From Mytilisepta virgata (Eukaryota > Mollusca > Bivalvia > Mytilida > Mytilidae), in contig CM051516.1 of the NCBI GenBank assembly GCA_028015205.1, positions 35,044,230-35,108,229 on the forward strand: a DNA stretch of 64,000 nucleotides, written 5' to 3'. A program made the translations under genes and the position numbers. Below are positions 36,339 through 48,829 of this stretch, piece by piece. The notes beneath the pieces were generated by a model. The model ran no database searches. It was given only the letters and a program-made list of their open reading frames with translations, and had not been told where the DNA came from. Each line of letters opens with the position of its first letter. Position 1 is the stretch's first letter.

Positions 36339-37389
36339 CTGCAATAAAATTTTTTAATAAATTACATTTATTGCTTTAAAACTTAGCAAAAAATATTCTG
36401 CTTTTGAACTATACAAAGATGTATAACACTGAGTCAGCCAAAGAGAAGTTATAACCTTCCTCATAAATGTGAAGGATATAGTTCTGGACTCAGTCACTTC
36501 ACTGAATACTGAATGACACCTGAGGCAAACATGTCCTCGTAACTCACCTTAAATAAATATAACCTTACAGGAATTTTCAATTAGCCGGAGGCATACAACA
36601 GTTAAAAAAAACAAGTGTGATGGGAAAACCTGTAAACAGTGACATCCTGTTTACGGAAACAGCATGGAATTTTTTTTATCAAATCAAACACTGACATGTT
36701 CAAATGTTGATAATGTTTCTGATTAATTTTTAACTTTGTTTACAACTTTCTTACCTCCTTCATTGAAGAGTATTATGAGCAGGATGAGTGAACATCTATG
36801 CATAAGTCTGTCAAGGATCGGCATGGCGTGACAATCGACATGAATTAAATTTTAAATTCACCTTTAATTCATGACAGGTGAAAATCTTCATAACTGAAGA
36901 TTTCTCAAATTTAAGATAATTGTTAAATTTTTCGATAAAACCGTCAATGAGACGATGATTGAAATACTTTCGATAAAATTTGTAGGAGTACTATATAGAT
37001 TCCATTGCAATCATGAACCATCCTTGACACAGTCATGTTAAGTTCGTGAGAAAATATTTGCACAGTGGCAATACAAAAGCTATGTTTTACCATACAAAGG
37101 AAATGTCCCTCAAATATATATAGAGTATGCCAAATAAAATCAAAACAAAACATTATGCTTAATCTGTAATGTCTGATTCACTTAATTTAAATCTTCTACT
37201 GATTAAAATCTTATTTGACATGATTTGTTTAGTATAAAAACGAAATATGGTCCATAACCTCTATCCCATTGTGTGTTCTCTGTCATGGTAATAACTTCTA
37301 ATGTCAACAAATAGTAGGTATAGGTCAGCAACCAGATATAAAAACCAGAACATTGTTTCACATCTAAAAATTCATTACCCATGAATATA

Positions 37390-38100
37390 TCAAAGTCACT
37401 TCTAATACCTAAAAATTTCAACCTGAGGCCATTCCTTGCACCTACAAATAGCAACCTGAAGCCATTTCTTACACCTAAAAATTTCAACTCTGGCTATTCT
37501 TCACACCTACAAATAACCTGAAGCCATTCCTTACACCTAAAAAGATCAAACTAAGGACATTCCTTCTATCTGTCAATCTAATATCATTCTTGCTGTCCAT
37601 ACAACTAAACCTTGAACCATCTAAAAATTCCAACCCAGGGCAATCCTTCACAATCATGAATATCAACTGAAGACAATCTCTGATACCTTCAAATATCAAC
37701 ACACAGCCACTCTAGATATCTATAAATCACAATCTAACACCATCCTGTTACTAATGAATGGCAACATAATGTTATTCTTGATATCTACAAATATCAACCT
37801 GGAGTGGCTCTGATATCTTCAAATATCAACATATAGCCACTATAGATATCTACAATCACAACATTACACTATCGTGTTACTAATGAATGGCAACACAATA
37901 TTATCCCTGATATCTAAAAAAATCAACCTGGGGTGGCTCTGATACCTTCAAATATCAACAGCCATTCCAGAAATCTACAATTCACTAACACCATCCTGAT
38001 ACTAATGAATCACAACATGATATTTTCAATGATATCTACAAATATCAACCTGAGACAGCTCTGATACCTATAGATATCAACCTAAAGCCATTCCTTACTC
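37390..38100. repeat. Decayed tandem repeats with a 124-128-bp higher-order period
   Basis: The left part has about 35-bp units of the form 'aacctgaagccattccttac' plus 'acctaaaaatttc'. From about 37710 a larger unit appears three times, anchored on '(g/a)tactaatgaat' at 37747, 37875 and 37999 (spacing 128 and 124). Each larger unit carries 'gatatctacaaatatcaacc' and 'tctgataccttcaaatatca'. Simple units have thus been built into a longer repeat. Confidence 0.75.
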
Positions 38101-39654
38101 TGATATAAATACAAGACAATAGTTTTTATTCATTCATTCATTCATTCATTCAGTTACCATATTTTGACACTAATTTTTAATTTTTAATGTTTGATAGAAA
38201 TAAGTCTTAAGTGCCTTTTTTATCGTCAACTATTTATAATTGAAATTTGATTTTAAAAAATCAAACATTTGAAAATGATTAAAAATGCACACTTTTTAAA
38301 TTTGAAGTTCATCCGTGGAGATCAAAAGAATAAGAATTGTTAATCTACATATGTAAAGTATACAAATATTTACATAATCTGTAAAGTCTCTGAAAGTCAT
38401 CATAATCAATAATATTTCAAGATGTAAATTTAAAGTATTATTCATATTATACCAAAAAGTATGATATATAATCTGCAATTGATGATCATTTTGTAAAAAT
38501 TCATTCTAAAAAATCGTTTGATTCTTTCCCAAATATTTTACTCCATTTTAGTACTGCTTATATAAATATTTAATTAATAAAGACCAATATTTTCAAAGAT
38601 CAAAAATCAAAGTAAAAAAGAGAGAGAGAGAGAGAAAATAAATAGGATATTCTTTTCCAACTTAATAAAAATATAAACAGATGTCCTAGCTTTGGTACAA
38701 ATTTTAGTACAATTTTACATATTTTCTCTAATAAATACCCATTTAACTTTGACCCAATCCTTTAATGCCAATTATTCCCTCTGAAATTAGAAATTTGATG
38801 ATGTATATAAAAAACTTAAAATTCTTATCATTGAAAACCACAATTATTTGAAGTATCTGTCATAATCTTTTTCTCTATACCCATCCTATATCTACCTGTA
38901 TGATGACCTATTTAACCTGTCACAGGTAAATATATATCTGGTTCTTACTAAATAATATTCATTCAAATCATGATATTCTGCCATTTAGCCGTAAAATGTC
39001 ATAAACCACAACTATAAATTTCTCACATTATAAGCTTCTTATGGAATTCTAGGGGAGATAACTCTAATTTCAAAAACAAAGTTAGTTCAGGAAAAACTAG
39101 AGGTACTGTTGTCACAGGAGTCCAGCATGCTGGACTGTTTTAGCACGCTAAAACTGATGTCTCCCCTTCCATACCCATAGTTTTTTTAACATTTTTTAGG
39201 GATCATCAAGGTGGCAAATTAAGAGCTATGGTACATAATACATGTAGTTACCTACAGATATGTGCTTCAACAAGGAATGAATAAGGTAATATATAGTTTT
39301 GGGGAAGGGATCTGAACCATTTTTAAGATAAAATAAGGTTTCTGATTTTGAGGGGGTGGGGATGATCCCCAGGGCTAAGATGTATAGTACACTCAACTTG
39401 TCTTGTAACCATGAGTAGTACAATATATGGTTTAAGGGTGGGGATTCCAACCATTTTTAAGATAAAATAAGGTTTCTGATTTTGAGGGGGGTGGGGACTG
39501 ACCCCCAGGGACCCAAATGTGGTACTCTGCACTCCGCCTTGACCTGATGCATATACCTTCCAAATATCATGAGGCTAGCTCAAGAAACAAAAAAGTTATG
39601 TTCCGGACAAAAAATTTGATTAGAAGAGGAAGAAGAACACTATTGGGTTGGGAT

Positions 39655-40230
39655 CTCAATGGTTTGCAGAATATTTAGTATTTTATCATTTGAGGGGGTG
39701 GGGCATGACCCCCCTCAGACCCCCCTATGGTACCAAATGATTTGTCTTATCATAAGGAGTAATAATATATATGGTTATAGGGTGGGGATCACAATGGTTT
39801 TCAAAATATTAAGTATTTTATCATTTAAGGGGGTGGGGCATGACCCCCCCCTCAGACCCCCTATGGTACCAAATGATTCGTCTTATCATAAGGAGTAATA
39901 ATATATATGGTTATAGGGTGGGGATCTCAATGGTTTTCAGAATAATAAGTATTTTGTCATTTAAGGGGGTGGGGCATGACCCCCCCCCTCAGACCCCCTA
40001 TAGTACCAAATGATTCGTCTTATCATAAGGAGTAATAATATATATGGTTATAGGGTGGGGATCTCAATGGTTTTCAGAATAATAAGTATTTTGTCATTTG
40101 AGGGGGTGGGGCATGACCCCCCTCAGACCCCCCTATGGTACCAAATGATTTGTCTTATCATAAGGAGTAATAATATATATGGTTATAGGGTGGGGATCAC
40201 AATGGTTTTCAAAATATTAAGTATTTTGTT
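39655..40230. repeat. 136-bp tandem repeat, four copies
   Basis: 'ggtaccaaatgatt' (once 'agtacc') occurs at 39729, 39865, 40002 and 40137, giving periods of 136, 137 and 135. Each unit has 'gagggggtggggcatgaccc', 'cctatggtaccaaatgatt', 'tcttatcataaggagtaata' and 'atatggttatagggtgggga'. The copies are almost identical apart from C-run length, so amplification is recent. Confidence 0.92.
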
Positions 40231-41560
40231 ATTTTAGCCTACATTTTACAGGCTAGGGGGTGGGGACTGACCCCCAGGGACCCAAATGTGGTACTCTGCA
40301 CTCCACCTTGACCTGATGCATATACCTTCCAAATATCATGAGGCTAGCTCAAAAAACAAAAAAGTTATGTTCCGGACAAAAAATTTGATTAGAAGAGGAA
40401 GAAGAATGAAAAGATCCAATTGTTCAAAGAACAATTGAGGGCTTTCCCAGGTTAAATGACCTTTACATGCGACCTCATGACATTCAGATTGATTAAACCC
40501 CAAATGATGAACATCTCTGAAGCAGAACCACTTTTGTATCGTTAACGATAAAAAAGGTCAAAATCTAGGACGTTTTCTCACTCAATGACCTTGACATTTG
40601 CTGTTTTGACGTTCACGTTGATTTGTCTTCCTAAGCTGAATATTTCTAAAGAAGAACCACTTCAATATCTCTATTGGTAAAAAAGGTTAAAATCTAAGAC
40701 GTATTTTTCATTAAATGACCTTGACCTGTAATCATGTGACCGTGACTATGATTTGCCTTTCAACAGAGTCCTTTTCTCATTAGAAAGCATTCAAATATCT
40801 TCTAATAATAGAAAGGTCAAAAATTAGGACGTTGACCTTGACATTTTGGTCTAAGGTCATCCTCAAGGTCACATCCCCCGATGATCAAAACTGAAGACCC
40901 CATGCCTCTATCATATAAAGTTACTGAGTTTTACCCGAAAAACTAATTTACCAATGCTTCAATGGGACATAACTCTTATAAGATGACCTCAGATCCTTTT
41001 CATGGAAATGTAACAAAGTTGCGTCTTTAGATGCCAGACATTTTACACCCCCAACCATTCCTGTATCTTTTATCATTTCAGAGGAGTAGTGCACACAAGC
41101 AAAGGTCAAAATATAGAACGTGACCTTGACCTTTGACCTTATTTCTATTTTGAAGATGAAAGGTCATGAGGGTCTATGGTGAAGACTTTAGGTCTGTATC
41201 ACTTCTGGTTTTTAAGATATACTTGTATATCACTTACACGAATCATTTTAGGGGAGGTAACTCCCATAAGATGTCGTCAGATCCTTTCCGCTAACATTCA
41301 ACAAAGTTGCGTATGGATTGACTGAGGACTTTAGAAAAGATTTTGAAGCGATATCTTTTAAGGTTTCAGAGGAGTAGTACACACAATCTTTTTGGTGTTG
41401 GGGAAGATAACTCCGTAACGACAAAGTTTACGACATAATTCCCATAACACATCAAATCATTTTCATGACCGATATCATAGACAAAATATGAAAGCGATAT
41501 GTCGCGAACTCACTTGTCAGGAAATGGCGGAAGAAAAAGAATAATAATAATAATAATAAT

Positions 41561-41733
41561 ATTAAACAGAAGAAATACAATAAGGACTTTCCGTCCGGAG
41601 ACGGGAAAGCCCTTAATAATAATATTAAACAGAAGAAATACAATAAGGACTTTCCGTCCGGAGACGGGAAAGCCCTTAATTAAACAGAAGAAATACAATA
41701 AGGACTTTCCGTCCGGAGACGGGAAAGCCCTTA
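41561..41733. repeat. Three identical 55-bp copies of a hairpin repeat
   Basis: Copies lie at 41561-41615, 41623-41677 and 41679-41733. Each starts 'attaaacagaagaaatac' and ends with an imperfect hairpin, with 'aaggactttccgtc' on one arm and 'agacgggaaagccctt' on the other. The three copies look identical to each other. An (AAT)n run precedes the first. 'gagggctttccc' at about 40437 is the matching inverted sequence 1.2 kb away. Confidence 0.9.
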
Positions 41734-42492
41734 ATAATAATCACTAAAACAATATGTCTCCCTTCGAGAAGGGGAGACATAATTCTGCAGAAACATATAG
41801 AAGACACATTTATAATATATAAATTTTTTACAAGTCTGCTATGGTTGCTAGAAAATAAATAAACCTATGATTTTATAAAATGGTTACTTATGCTTTCGCC
41901 TATTTAGTTCAGATTTGGGAACATCAATATTACAAAATGTATCAAACAATTGACTCAAAACATTGTGTGATTGTTTAGTTACCCCAAAATTAATTGTCAT
42001 AAAAACACTGTCAGTGTATTCAAAGTGTCACAATAATGTCAATTAAGAGAAACTGACATACATAATAAATTATTATGTGATGTAATATTGTCACCCAAAT
42101 ATTACATAAAATATATCATAATGTCATCTAGCCAGTGGTCTGCTGACCTACATATTTACAAAAATTATTTGAATTGTATTTCCTACCTTTAATCATATAA
42201 ATTCTACTGTTACAAACTGGTTGCATGTTTAAAATATATGCATTTGTTAACAACATTTAAAATTCAGGATGTCAAAAATGTCTTATTTTCAAATATCAAC
42301 AGCACTTTCTGTGTTCAATTTAGTAATGAAATATCACTGACTGCTTAAATTATTTTACAAAAGCTTTTTTTTCTTTCTAAATAACTATTAAATTCTTGAA
42401 ATTATTTTCAAAATTAAAATGCACAAAAATATTTTTAGAATTGTTTTATATATCCTGAATTCTTTTCATTTACAAAATGCCAAATATCTTAC

Positions 42493-42539
42493 CTTATATA
42501 AATGTCTCATTTTGATGCACAATTTCATTTTGCCAAAAC
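42493..42539 (-). CDS. Candidate exon with a possible start codon (weak)
   Basis: A 47-bp stretch between a 'aaatagtcag' acceptor (with a 'ctaaaac' branch-like site upstream) and a 'gtaaga' donor. In the frame that fits the DH exon it reads FGKMKLCIKMRHLYK and would splice in phase 0 to VQRIPEY. Its ATG codons could make it a first coding exon. The joined LYK-VQRIPEY resembles DH sequence but lacks the usual proline. Evidence is splice signals and frame only. Confidence 0.25.
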
Positions 42540-45500
42540 CTGACTATTTGTTTTAGTCCCAGAGGGTGACATTACTAAATATCAACCCAGTAATATGACA
42601 AAAGGTTAACTACGATAATATCAAAATGACTACTGTTGTTAACACAAATACATGTATAGAAATGTCATAGGCATTTTCCCATACTGTATATAATTTTATA
42701 AAAATTTTATGGTAATTATAAATTTGATCTGACTAGACATTTTACTAATTATTACTTTAATTACTTATAAGGTATATTGGAATTATTTACAGAATCTGTC
42801 ATATTAATTAATCTAATAATCAGGTAAAACTGTCAGGTAGAAAATCTGACAGAAATTATACATTACTATCTAAAATCATCACAAAAATAATCAAATATTG
42901 ATAGAATATTTATATACCCTTGAAAGTCAGCCAGAGATAAAGGACGCTAAATTTATCTACCTTTAACGAGATCGACAGGTAACAATTAAGACAGAGAAAT
43001 TACAGACATCTCTTCAAACATTCTCTACAAGAAATATGTAGACCAGACATTTTATGTATTATGTAGTGCTATTATACATATTTGTAAAGGATTTTTTTTT
43101 CAAAAAAAGTGTCAGATTTTCATCAATTTTTTCACAACAATCAAATTTCAATACACATATTTTTGCTCCCATTTAAATACCAAAATTGAATTAAAAAATT
43201 ACAGCAAAATATTTTCCTAATTCCAATAATTTTATTTTGAAAGAATGTAATCAAAATTTTGTGCAACAATTTTTTTATGCACCATCAGATATTATATAAT
43301 AGGCACTTTATGGAATCGAAAAAAGAAAAAAAGATTTGTAAGTCACTGTGATAATCTAGGCGATTTGTTTTTTTAAATGTTTATACATTCTATACGTATT
43401 TTTCTGTTTATACAAACTATCCTAACATAATAGCATGAGTGCTAGGGGTGTTTTCAATTTGTACTGAGATTTTTACTTTTCACCATGTTCCCAGTGACTT
43501 CAAGATAAAGAACAGCAATAAAAGTGCTGTCCACTTGTCACATGCATATGTGGATATAGTGTAAAGAATAAATCTAATATATCATTAATCATGCACCTGG
43601 TAGAAAATTTCTTATATCTTGATAACATCCTGTATCATATATTTAGAGTAAAATACATACATTTTTAATATGCATTATACATGACTTTGCAAGGCCTGTA
43701 TCCCCTACCCTATATTGCACCCCTACTCAGACCACATTTTTATTCTATTCTGAGTTCTTCCGATGCAAAGCAATGGTCTATTGTTGAAATATATGATATA
43801 AAGAATAATATATGGTCAAACCTATATCACATGCTATATCAACTCTCAGCCTTCGTACTCGGGTTGATATAGAATGTGATATACGCATTATTGTCAATAT
43901 AACAAAGAGTATTTGGCAACTTTCTAATTTTTATCTATGTTTTTAAACCAATGCAGAAAGTGAATTTACTATCTCAATTAATTAATTATCCCAAGGTTGA
44001 GACCAAATTTAGGAACAATTAGCTCCATACTTAATTGAGGTGAGATAAGCATAAGTTTCATCAAATAAAATACTTGTTAACAGCCAGAAAGGATCGTGTC
44101 TTTGATTTAGTTTTTTTGCACTGCCATGCTGATAACAGTTTTAAAAGAAATCCCTAAACAAAGGATCATTGCTTCCAAGATTACAATTGGCCTAGTGATT
44201 TCAGAAATAAACATTTCATTGTTAACATAAAACAGACAAAGTGACTGCAATAGCACTTTACAATCAGATAAACGTAAAAAATTGTATCCAAGACCCAAAT
44301 TTTCCCCCCTTTTAAATATGCTGCACCTAATTTCCGGAATCCTTGAACAATGGAATAAAGGGTGTTAATCATCCAGACTTTACACGATCGATCTTATCAT
44401 TATTTTTATCAGATCAATTACAGTTTATAATATGTAATCAAGGTGCATATATTATGTAATTATTACAAATACGTACGTTGATCGTAATTGGTCACGATGT
44501 CAGTACTAGATAAATTGACTGAATTTCTGAACTGTTATGGAACCATTGTCAGAATTATTGATCAAAATTTCAGTTGACAGTGTCAGAACAAAAAACAAAG
44601 ACAGCAGTAAAGGAATTTATAGGCTTTTTACCTTTCCTGTCCCATTCAAATCTTAATTTAATGTTTCATTATGATTTTTAAAATTACAATTAAATGAACA
44701 TTTTTAAAGGAAAAGATATACTGAAAACTTTTTAAACTACATGGTAGAAATACTGTGAGCTGTATATCTCCCGCTATGTGTAAAATAATATAAAAAAAAC
44801 TGTAGGTCCATGTTTGCGAATGTGAACACCAAATATAATTTTAATCAATAAACAAAATAGATGGTGCACAATGGCAATGTACACTGGATTCAAGTTTCAT
44901 AGAAATCCATTCACCCGTTTAGGAGGAGTTGCGGATTGGGCTCGCCAACCCCTTACATTACCACATTATGAATGAAGATCTTTGATACCAATTTTGATGC
45001 ACAAGATGTGCACATTTCGTCTTTTTATGACTCATGAGTTGTGCTCATGGCCTAAAATGTTGAAAACCGAAAAAGACAATGCACAAGTTGAACAGCAATT
45101 TCAAAAATTTCAAAATGGCCATGGTTAAGTCCATAGCTACCTGTGGAAACTCAATAAATCATTCTGATCAATTCTATGTAATAAGAATCATTCTTATTCA
45201 ATGAGGAACCAGAGTGAGTTATCTTTTCCTAACCAATGTAGGTAAGGGAGATAATTAAATTCTCTCCCTTTTGTCCTGAGGCTAAAAGGGAGACAAATTT
45301 ATTATCTCCCTTACCTACATTGGTTAGGAAAATATAACTCACTCTGGTTTCTCATTCTACGTAATATCAACTTTTAGAGAAAGCATACTGTAGATTTACA
45401 GAGAAAGCAGGATATAGACTTTATCTATATAGATTTACCCGTACTCAATACAATCTGTGACATTTAGCTAAACACACTAAAATCAAATTGTTGCTGGCAA

Positions 45501-45616
45501 TCTTAACTTAATGTCCCACTTTGATCTCAAGTTACAATTCCTTAATAACAAGACTGAAGTTTGAAAATTTTCCTTACTTTAAAAGAATTTTTAAGAAATA
45601 AAAGTACTAAACTTAC
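42540..45616. other. AT-rich stretch with one AACAGCAATAAAAG motif
   Basis: A 3.1-kb region. 'cagtgacttcaagataaaga' at 43491-43510 runs into 'acagcaataaaagtgc', one of the best copies of the dispersed motif. The 155-bp foldback element lies at its right end (45201-45355). Overlapping minus ORFs at 44107-44372 have no recognisable domain. Confidence 0.5.
45201..45355. mobile_element. Foldback element (MITE-like), 55-bp arms
   Basis: The left arm 45201-45255 and right arm 45301-45355 are reverse complements with two mismatches over 55 bp. The stem continues inward ('taaattctctcccttt' against 'aaagggagacaaattt') to a loop of about 13 nt, so nearly the whole element is one hairpin. The arms carry 'gtaagggagataat', a sequence common in mollusc repeats. 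'ttctatgtaat' on the left (45172-45182) and 'ttctacgtaat' on the right (45355-45365) may be target-site duplications. Confidence 0.85.
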
Positions 45617-45646
45617 AGCCTGTTTCCTTATGACATGTCCCATTTT
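45617..45646 (-). CDS. Candidate 30-nt exon KMGHVIRKQA (weak)
   Basis: Thirty bases between 'caattaacttag' and a 'gtaagt' donor, 10 codons in phase 0. Joined to the DH exon it would read HVIRKQA-VQRIPEY, similar to the 'LL-KPVQRIP-Y' run of DH domains. The acceptor has a poor pyrimidine tract and the exon is very short, so chance is a real possibility. Confidence 0.25.
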
Positions 45647-46911
45647 CTAAGTTAATTGTTAATCCATATTTTCAGGTCTTTATTTTCTCCATTATAATCA
45701 CTGTCATTTTAAATGATACTTGTCACAGTGCCCATTTAAACTTTTCTGACAATCAAGTTTTATCATGTAGACTACATCCAGAAAACAATACTCAAATCGT
45801 AAATTAAGTCAAATTGCGTATATTTATTTTCACACATAATTAACAATTTTAAAGTTTGATTTATTTTGTAGTATCTGCTTAGGATACATCAAGGATCTAC
45901 TTGCTAATGTCCTTTTGCCTATATTTGCGGAAAATATTTTTGGTCGGAATATAAGCGATAAAAGGCAAACATTATAGAGACTCTACGTTATTCAAATATT
46001 TATAAAAAATCGCCTTATGGTAATATTCCAATATTGATGATATTCATGTATTTAAATGGACCGTATTGAGAAAGTGATCGAATGTGAATACTTTGTCAAT
46101 ATTTCATAAATATATATGAAATACAGGGACTTATACTCGGCAATCAATCTCAGCTATTATAAACCTCCCGGGGTAAAACCATGTAATTTATAGGATATTT
46201 AACACTGTTAAAATTTTTGGTCATGATATAAAATTCTAATTATACGACAGTGATACTTTAAAAAGAGACTCAAAATAGTGTCAACTTGACTTTATTTCAT
46301 CAGTAACAGTTCGTTTTTTATTTAAAAAAAAAATTTTATTGGTTGTAAATACAAGTCATTACCCTAGATTTATCGCACCTCCCTACCTTTCCATATGAAA
46401 ACAGAAAGTACAATCGTACTTTAACTTTCTTATATTACCGTAGCAGTGTTTAAAACCATGATTGATGTTTATATAAACTTTTCAAGTTGAATTGTACTAA
46501 AAAAAATTTGTTTAATATTTTTGAATATGTTTTCATTATAGATTTAAAATTTATAAACTTTCACAAACCCTAGACTCATTTAAAGCTCATTCTGAAATGA
46601 GCAATTGACATCTATTTTCATTTTCTCCAATTTCATAGTTATCCTGTCTGGATCACATAATTCCATAAAAAAACCTGTATTACATTATTTCTATAAAAAA
46701 ACATTCCAATTTTGCTGAAACAAGTGACAAGAAGCCGTCCTAAACTTTGTGACCTATGAGATATTTCTCCATGTTGAACGTTACATGAAGAACAGCAATA
46801 AAAGAACTAATCCTTCACTTGACCTTTTGTATGCAGATTTTATCCACCCATGACCTTTCTGTTATGTTTAATATTATTAAGATTTCATAAATATTTCTAC
46901 TGAATACTTAC

Positions 46912-46968
46912 AAATGGATCCAGAAACATATCCAATTCATCATAAAATTCACATAATAATCTTTCCAT
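46912..46968 (-). CDS. Candidate first coding exon MERLLCEFYDELDMFLDPF
   Basis: An ATG in a good start context (A at -3, G at +4) opens 19 codons, MERLLCEFYDELDMFLDPF, ending in phase 0 at a 'gtaagt' donor. The frame upstream stays open for about 40 codons to a TAG at about 47087, with no convincing acceptor close to the ATG. 'L--FLDPF' resembles the end of conserved region 1 of DH domains. It is phase-compatible with the 45617 candidate and the 36228 exon. If all three are joined, conserved region 2 would be missing, so the model is incomplete or wrong. Confidence 0.4.
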
Positions 46969-48829
46969 ATTCCAAAAATTCTTAATCACATTTCGTAGAA
47001 ACACACACACCCAAAAAACAGGTGGACAAAATTTTTTTAAAAATCCAAGAGAAAACACCCACTTCAGCTACTAGTACAACTGATCACTGCAGTTTGAAAA
47101 AAAACATAAATCTTGGTAATTTTTGATGTAAGATGTCAGATTTTGATTGATATGGTTACAAGTCAGAAGGGATGAGGTCTATATCATACAAGTTCTGTGA
47201 CGTCCATTTAGATATTATATTTTTAACTGTCAACCTGTGACACAACTGGTTGTAATGTTCTAACACAAATTTGTCATTACACTGAAAAAAGCTGTTTTCT
47301 CCTTGCCATGAAAAGTTACTTCTATTTCATATAAAGGTCCAGATATGTCATTTAGGTTCATTTTGGAAAACACACAAAACAATATTTACAAATATTTTCA
47401 CATTGTCAATATAAAGGGATCCTGTAATATAACTCTGCATTAAAATCCAACTAACACATTTAGTTTTCACACTTTTTTGAAAACTGATATACTTATTTCA
47501 ACTAATGGTCAACTTCAGAACACAAAATACAAACAGTTTGACACTTCAACTACAAATATTTATAAAATAAAAAAATGTTTTCTCCAAAAATGAAATATAT
47601 CCTGATGATGTTTTTAAATTTCATGTCTATTTTCCTTTATATACTTTTACAGTATAGACCAACTTATACATCTAGCCTCCAGACATGTTATAGTACAGAC
47701 AAGTCTTCTATACAAAATAATCCTATGGTCGATTCTTAAAGGACCGCATTACAGTAGGGGGTCAAATCTCCAGCTCTAATTATCTTAAATCTATATTTAT
47801 CGGGATACAGTGCTAGGACAAACATAATTACGAGTATATGACCCAATTCTATGAAATTTCTTATTTTTGTACATTTTTTAAATAGGAATACTGTGCTGGG
47901 TAATTATGAAATAAGTATCTAATCTTAGGTAACTTACAGTCTTTAGGAGGATACTCCCACCCCTCCCCAAAAAAAATATTAAAGCTGTGAACTGTTTACC
48001 TTATTAAAAATACCTTGCACCAGTTACCAAAATTAAAACATCTGTTAAAATATTCAAATTAGAATAAAATTATTTCTGGTATATAGCCTAAGTTGTCTCA
48101 ATAAAATTTCACACAAGACTTAAATTCCTGACCACAAATTCTTATAGATCAACCATTTTGTAAAAAACTTAAGATCTTGCCAATGAATATTTATATATGG
48201 GTCAATTAAGTTTAATCAGTCAATTTATTCTATTTTGAAACTGAAACCACATACATAATTTATATATAATATCAAATGTCTTGTATATATTTCTATCACA
48301 TTATGTACAGTTGGGGGGGGGGGGGGGTGTGAAAATTACTGTAAATCCATTCCCCCATCCCATTATTTTAAAGCCAAGGGGAAATTCAAAAGATAAACTT
48401 TCAGGGCCAGTTTAAAAAATTTCCTCGCTTTCGGACCTTTCTCAAATTGATAAGTCTTTTACTCAAATCTAAAATTTCTAGTAATCTGAACGTAACAGTA
48501 TTTGAGGACAAGTTTAAGAAATACTCAAATTTAAGACGTTTAAGTAACAGTGGCCTCAGGTAACATGAAGCAAAAGTAAAACACAGTACAAAATACCATC
48601 TTGTTCAACAGACTAATATATCAGGAATTCTGAGATAAAATAGTTGGAGATAAGACTCCTTAACCAAGATACCAGGGGGAGATAATTTGTAGTCTCCCTT
48701 TAAATCTTAAGAACCAAAAGAAAGTAAAAGAAGCTTGTTTGTTAAAACTGGTATAACTGCAGACTATGCCAAACAATTTTCTATACACAAGACCTTCTGG
48801 CTAGTTGAGGTACAACTTTCAGCAGACTG
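46969..48829. other. AT-rich stretch; poly-G run
   Basis: No gene seen. A run of 15 G lies at 48313-48327. A copy of the dispersed motif stands just left of this stretch at 46787-46805 ('gaagaacagcaataaaaga'). Confidence 0.5.

Larger units (their letters stand above)
39157..41780. mobile_element. Composite repeat block bounded by inverted ATGTCTCCCCTT
   Basis: ATGTCTCCCCTT stands at 39157-39168 and its reverse complement at 41769-41780. Just outside the left end are two perfect palindromes: CCAGCATGCTGG at 39122-39133, and GTTTTAGC-AC-GCTAAAAC at 39137-39154. Inside are two copies of a 'gggtggggactgacccccag'...'agaagaggaagaagaa' segment (39484-39636 and 40254-40408), a 136-bp tandem array between them, a TGACCTTGA-rich stretch, and three copies of a hairpin repeat. 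No transposase frame is visible. The right boundary lies in a hairpin of its own, so the inverted ends could be coincidental. Confidence 0.5.
36339..42492. other. Intron or 5' region rich in repeats
   Basis: Contents: AT-rich sequence to 37.3 kb, decayed tandem repeats 37390-38100, a (CATT)n run at 38127-38150, a (GA)n run at 38619-38635, then the composite repeat block at 39157-41780. No exon is supported in this stretch. Confidence 0.5.

Noticed and set aside
39659..40237. Plus ORFs of 75-79 codons with repeated IFSILSFEGVGHDPP
   Set aside because: These are translations of the 136-bp tandem repeat. The repeat length and C-run changes break the frames.
44107..44372. Two overlapping minus ORFs, considered as a missing DH exon
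   Set aside because: There are no DH motifs and no acceptor/donor pair that keeps the frame of the gene.
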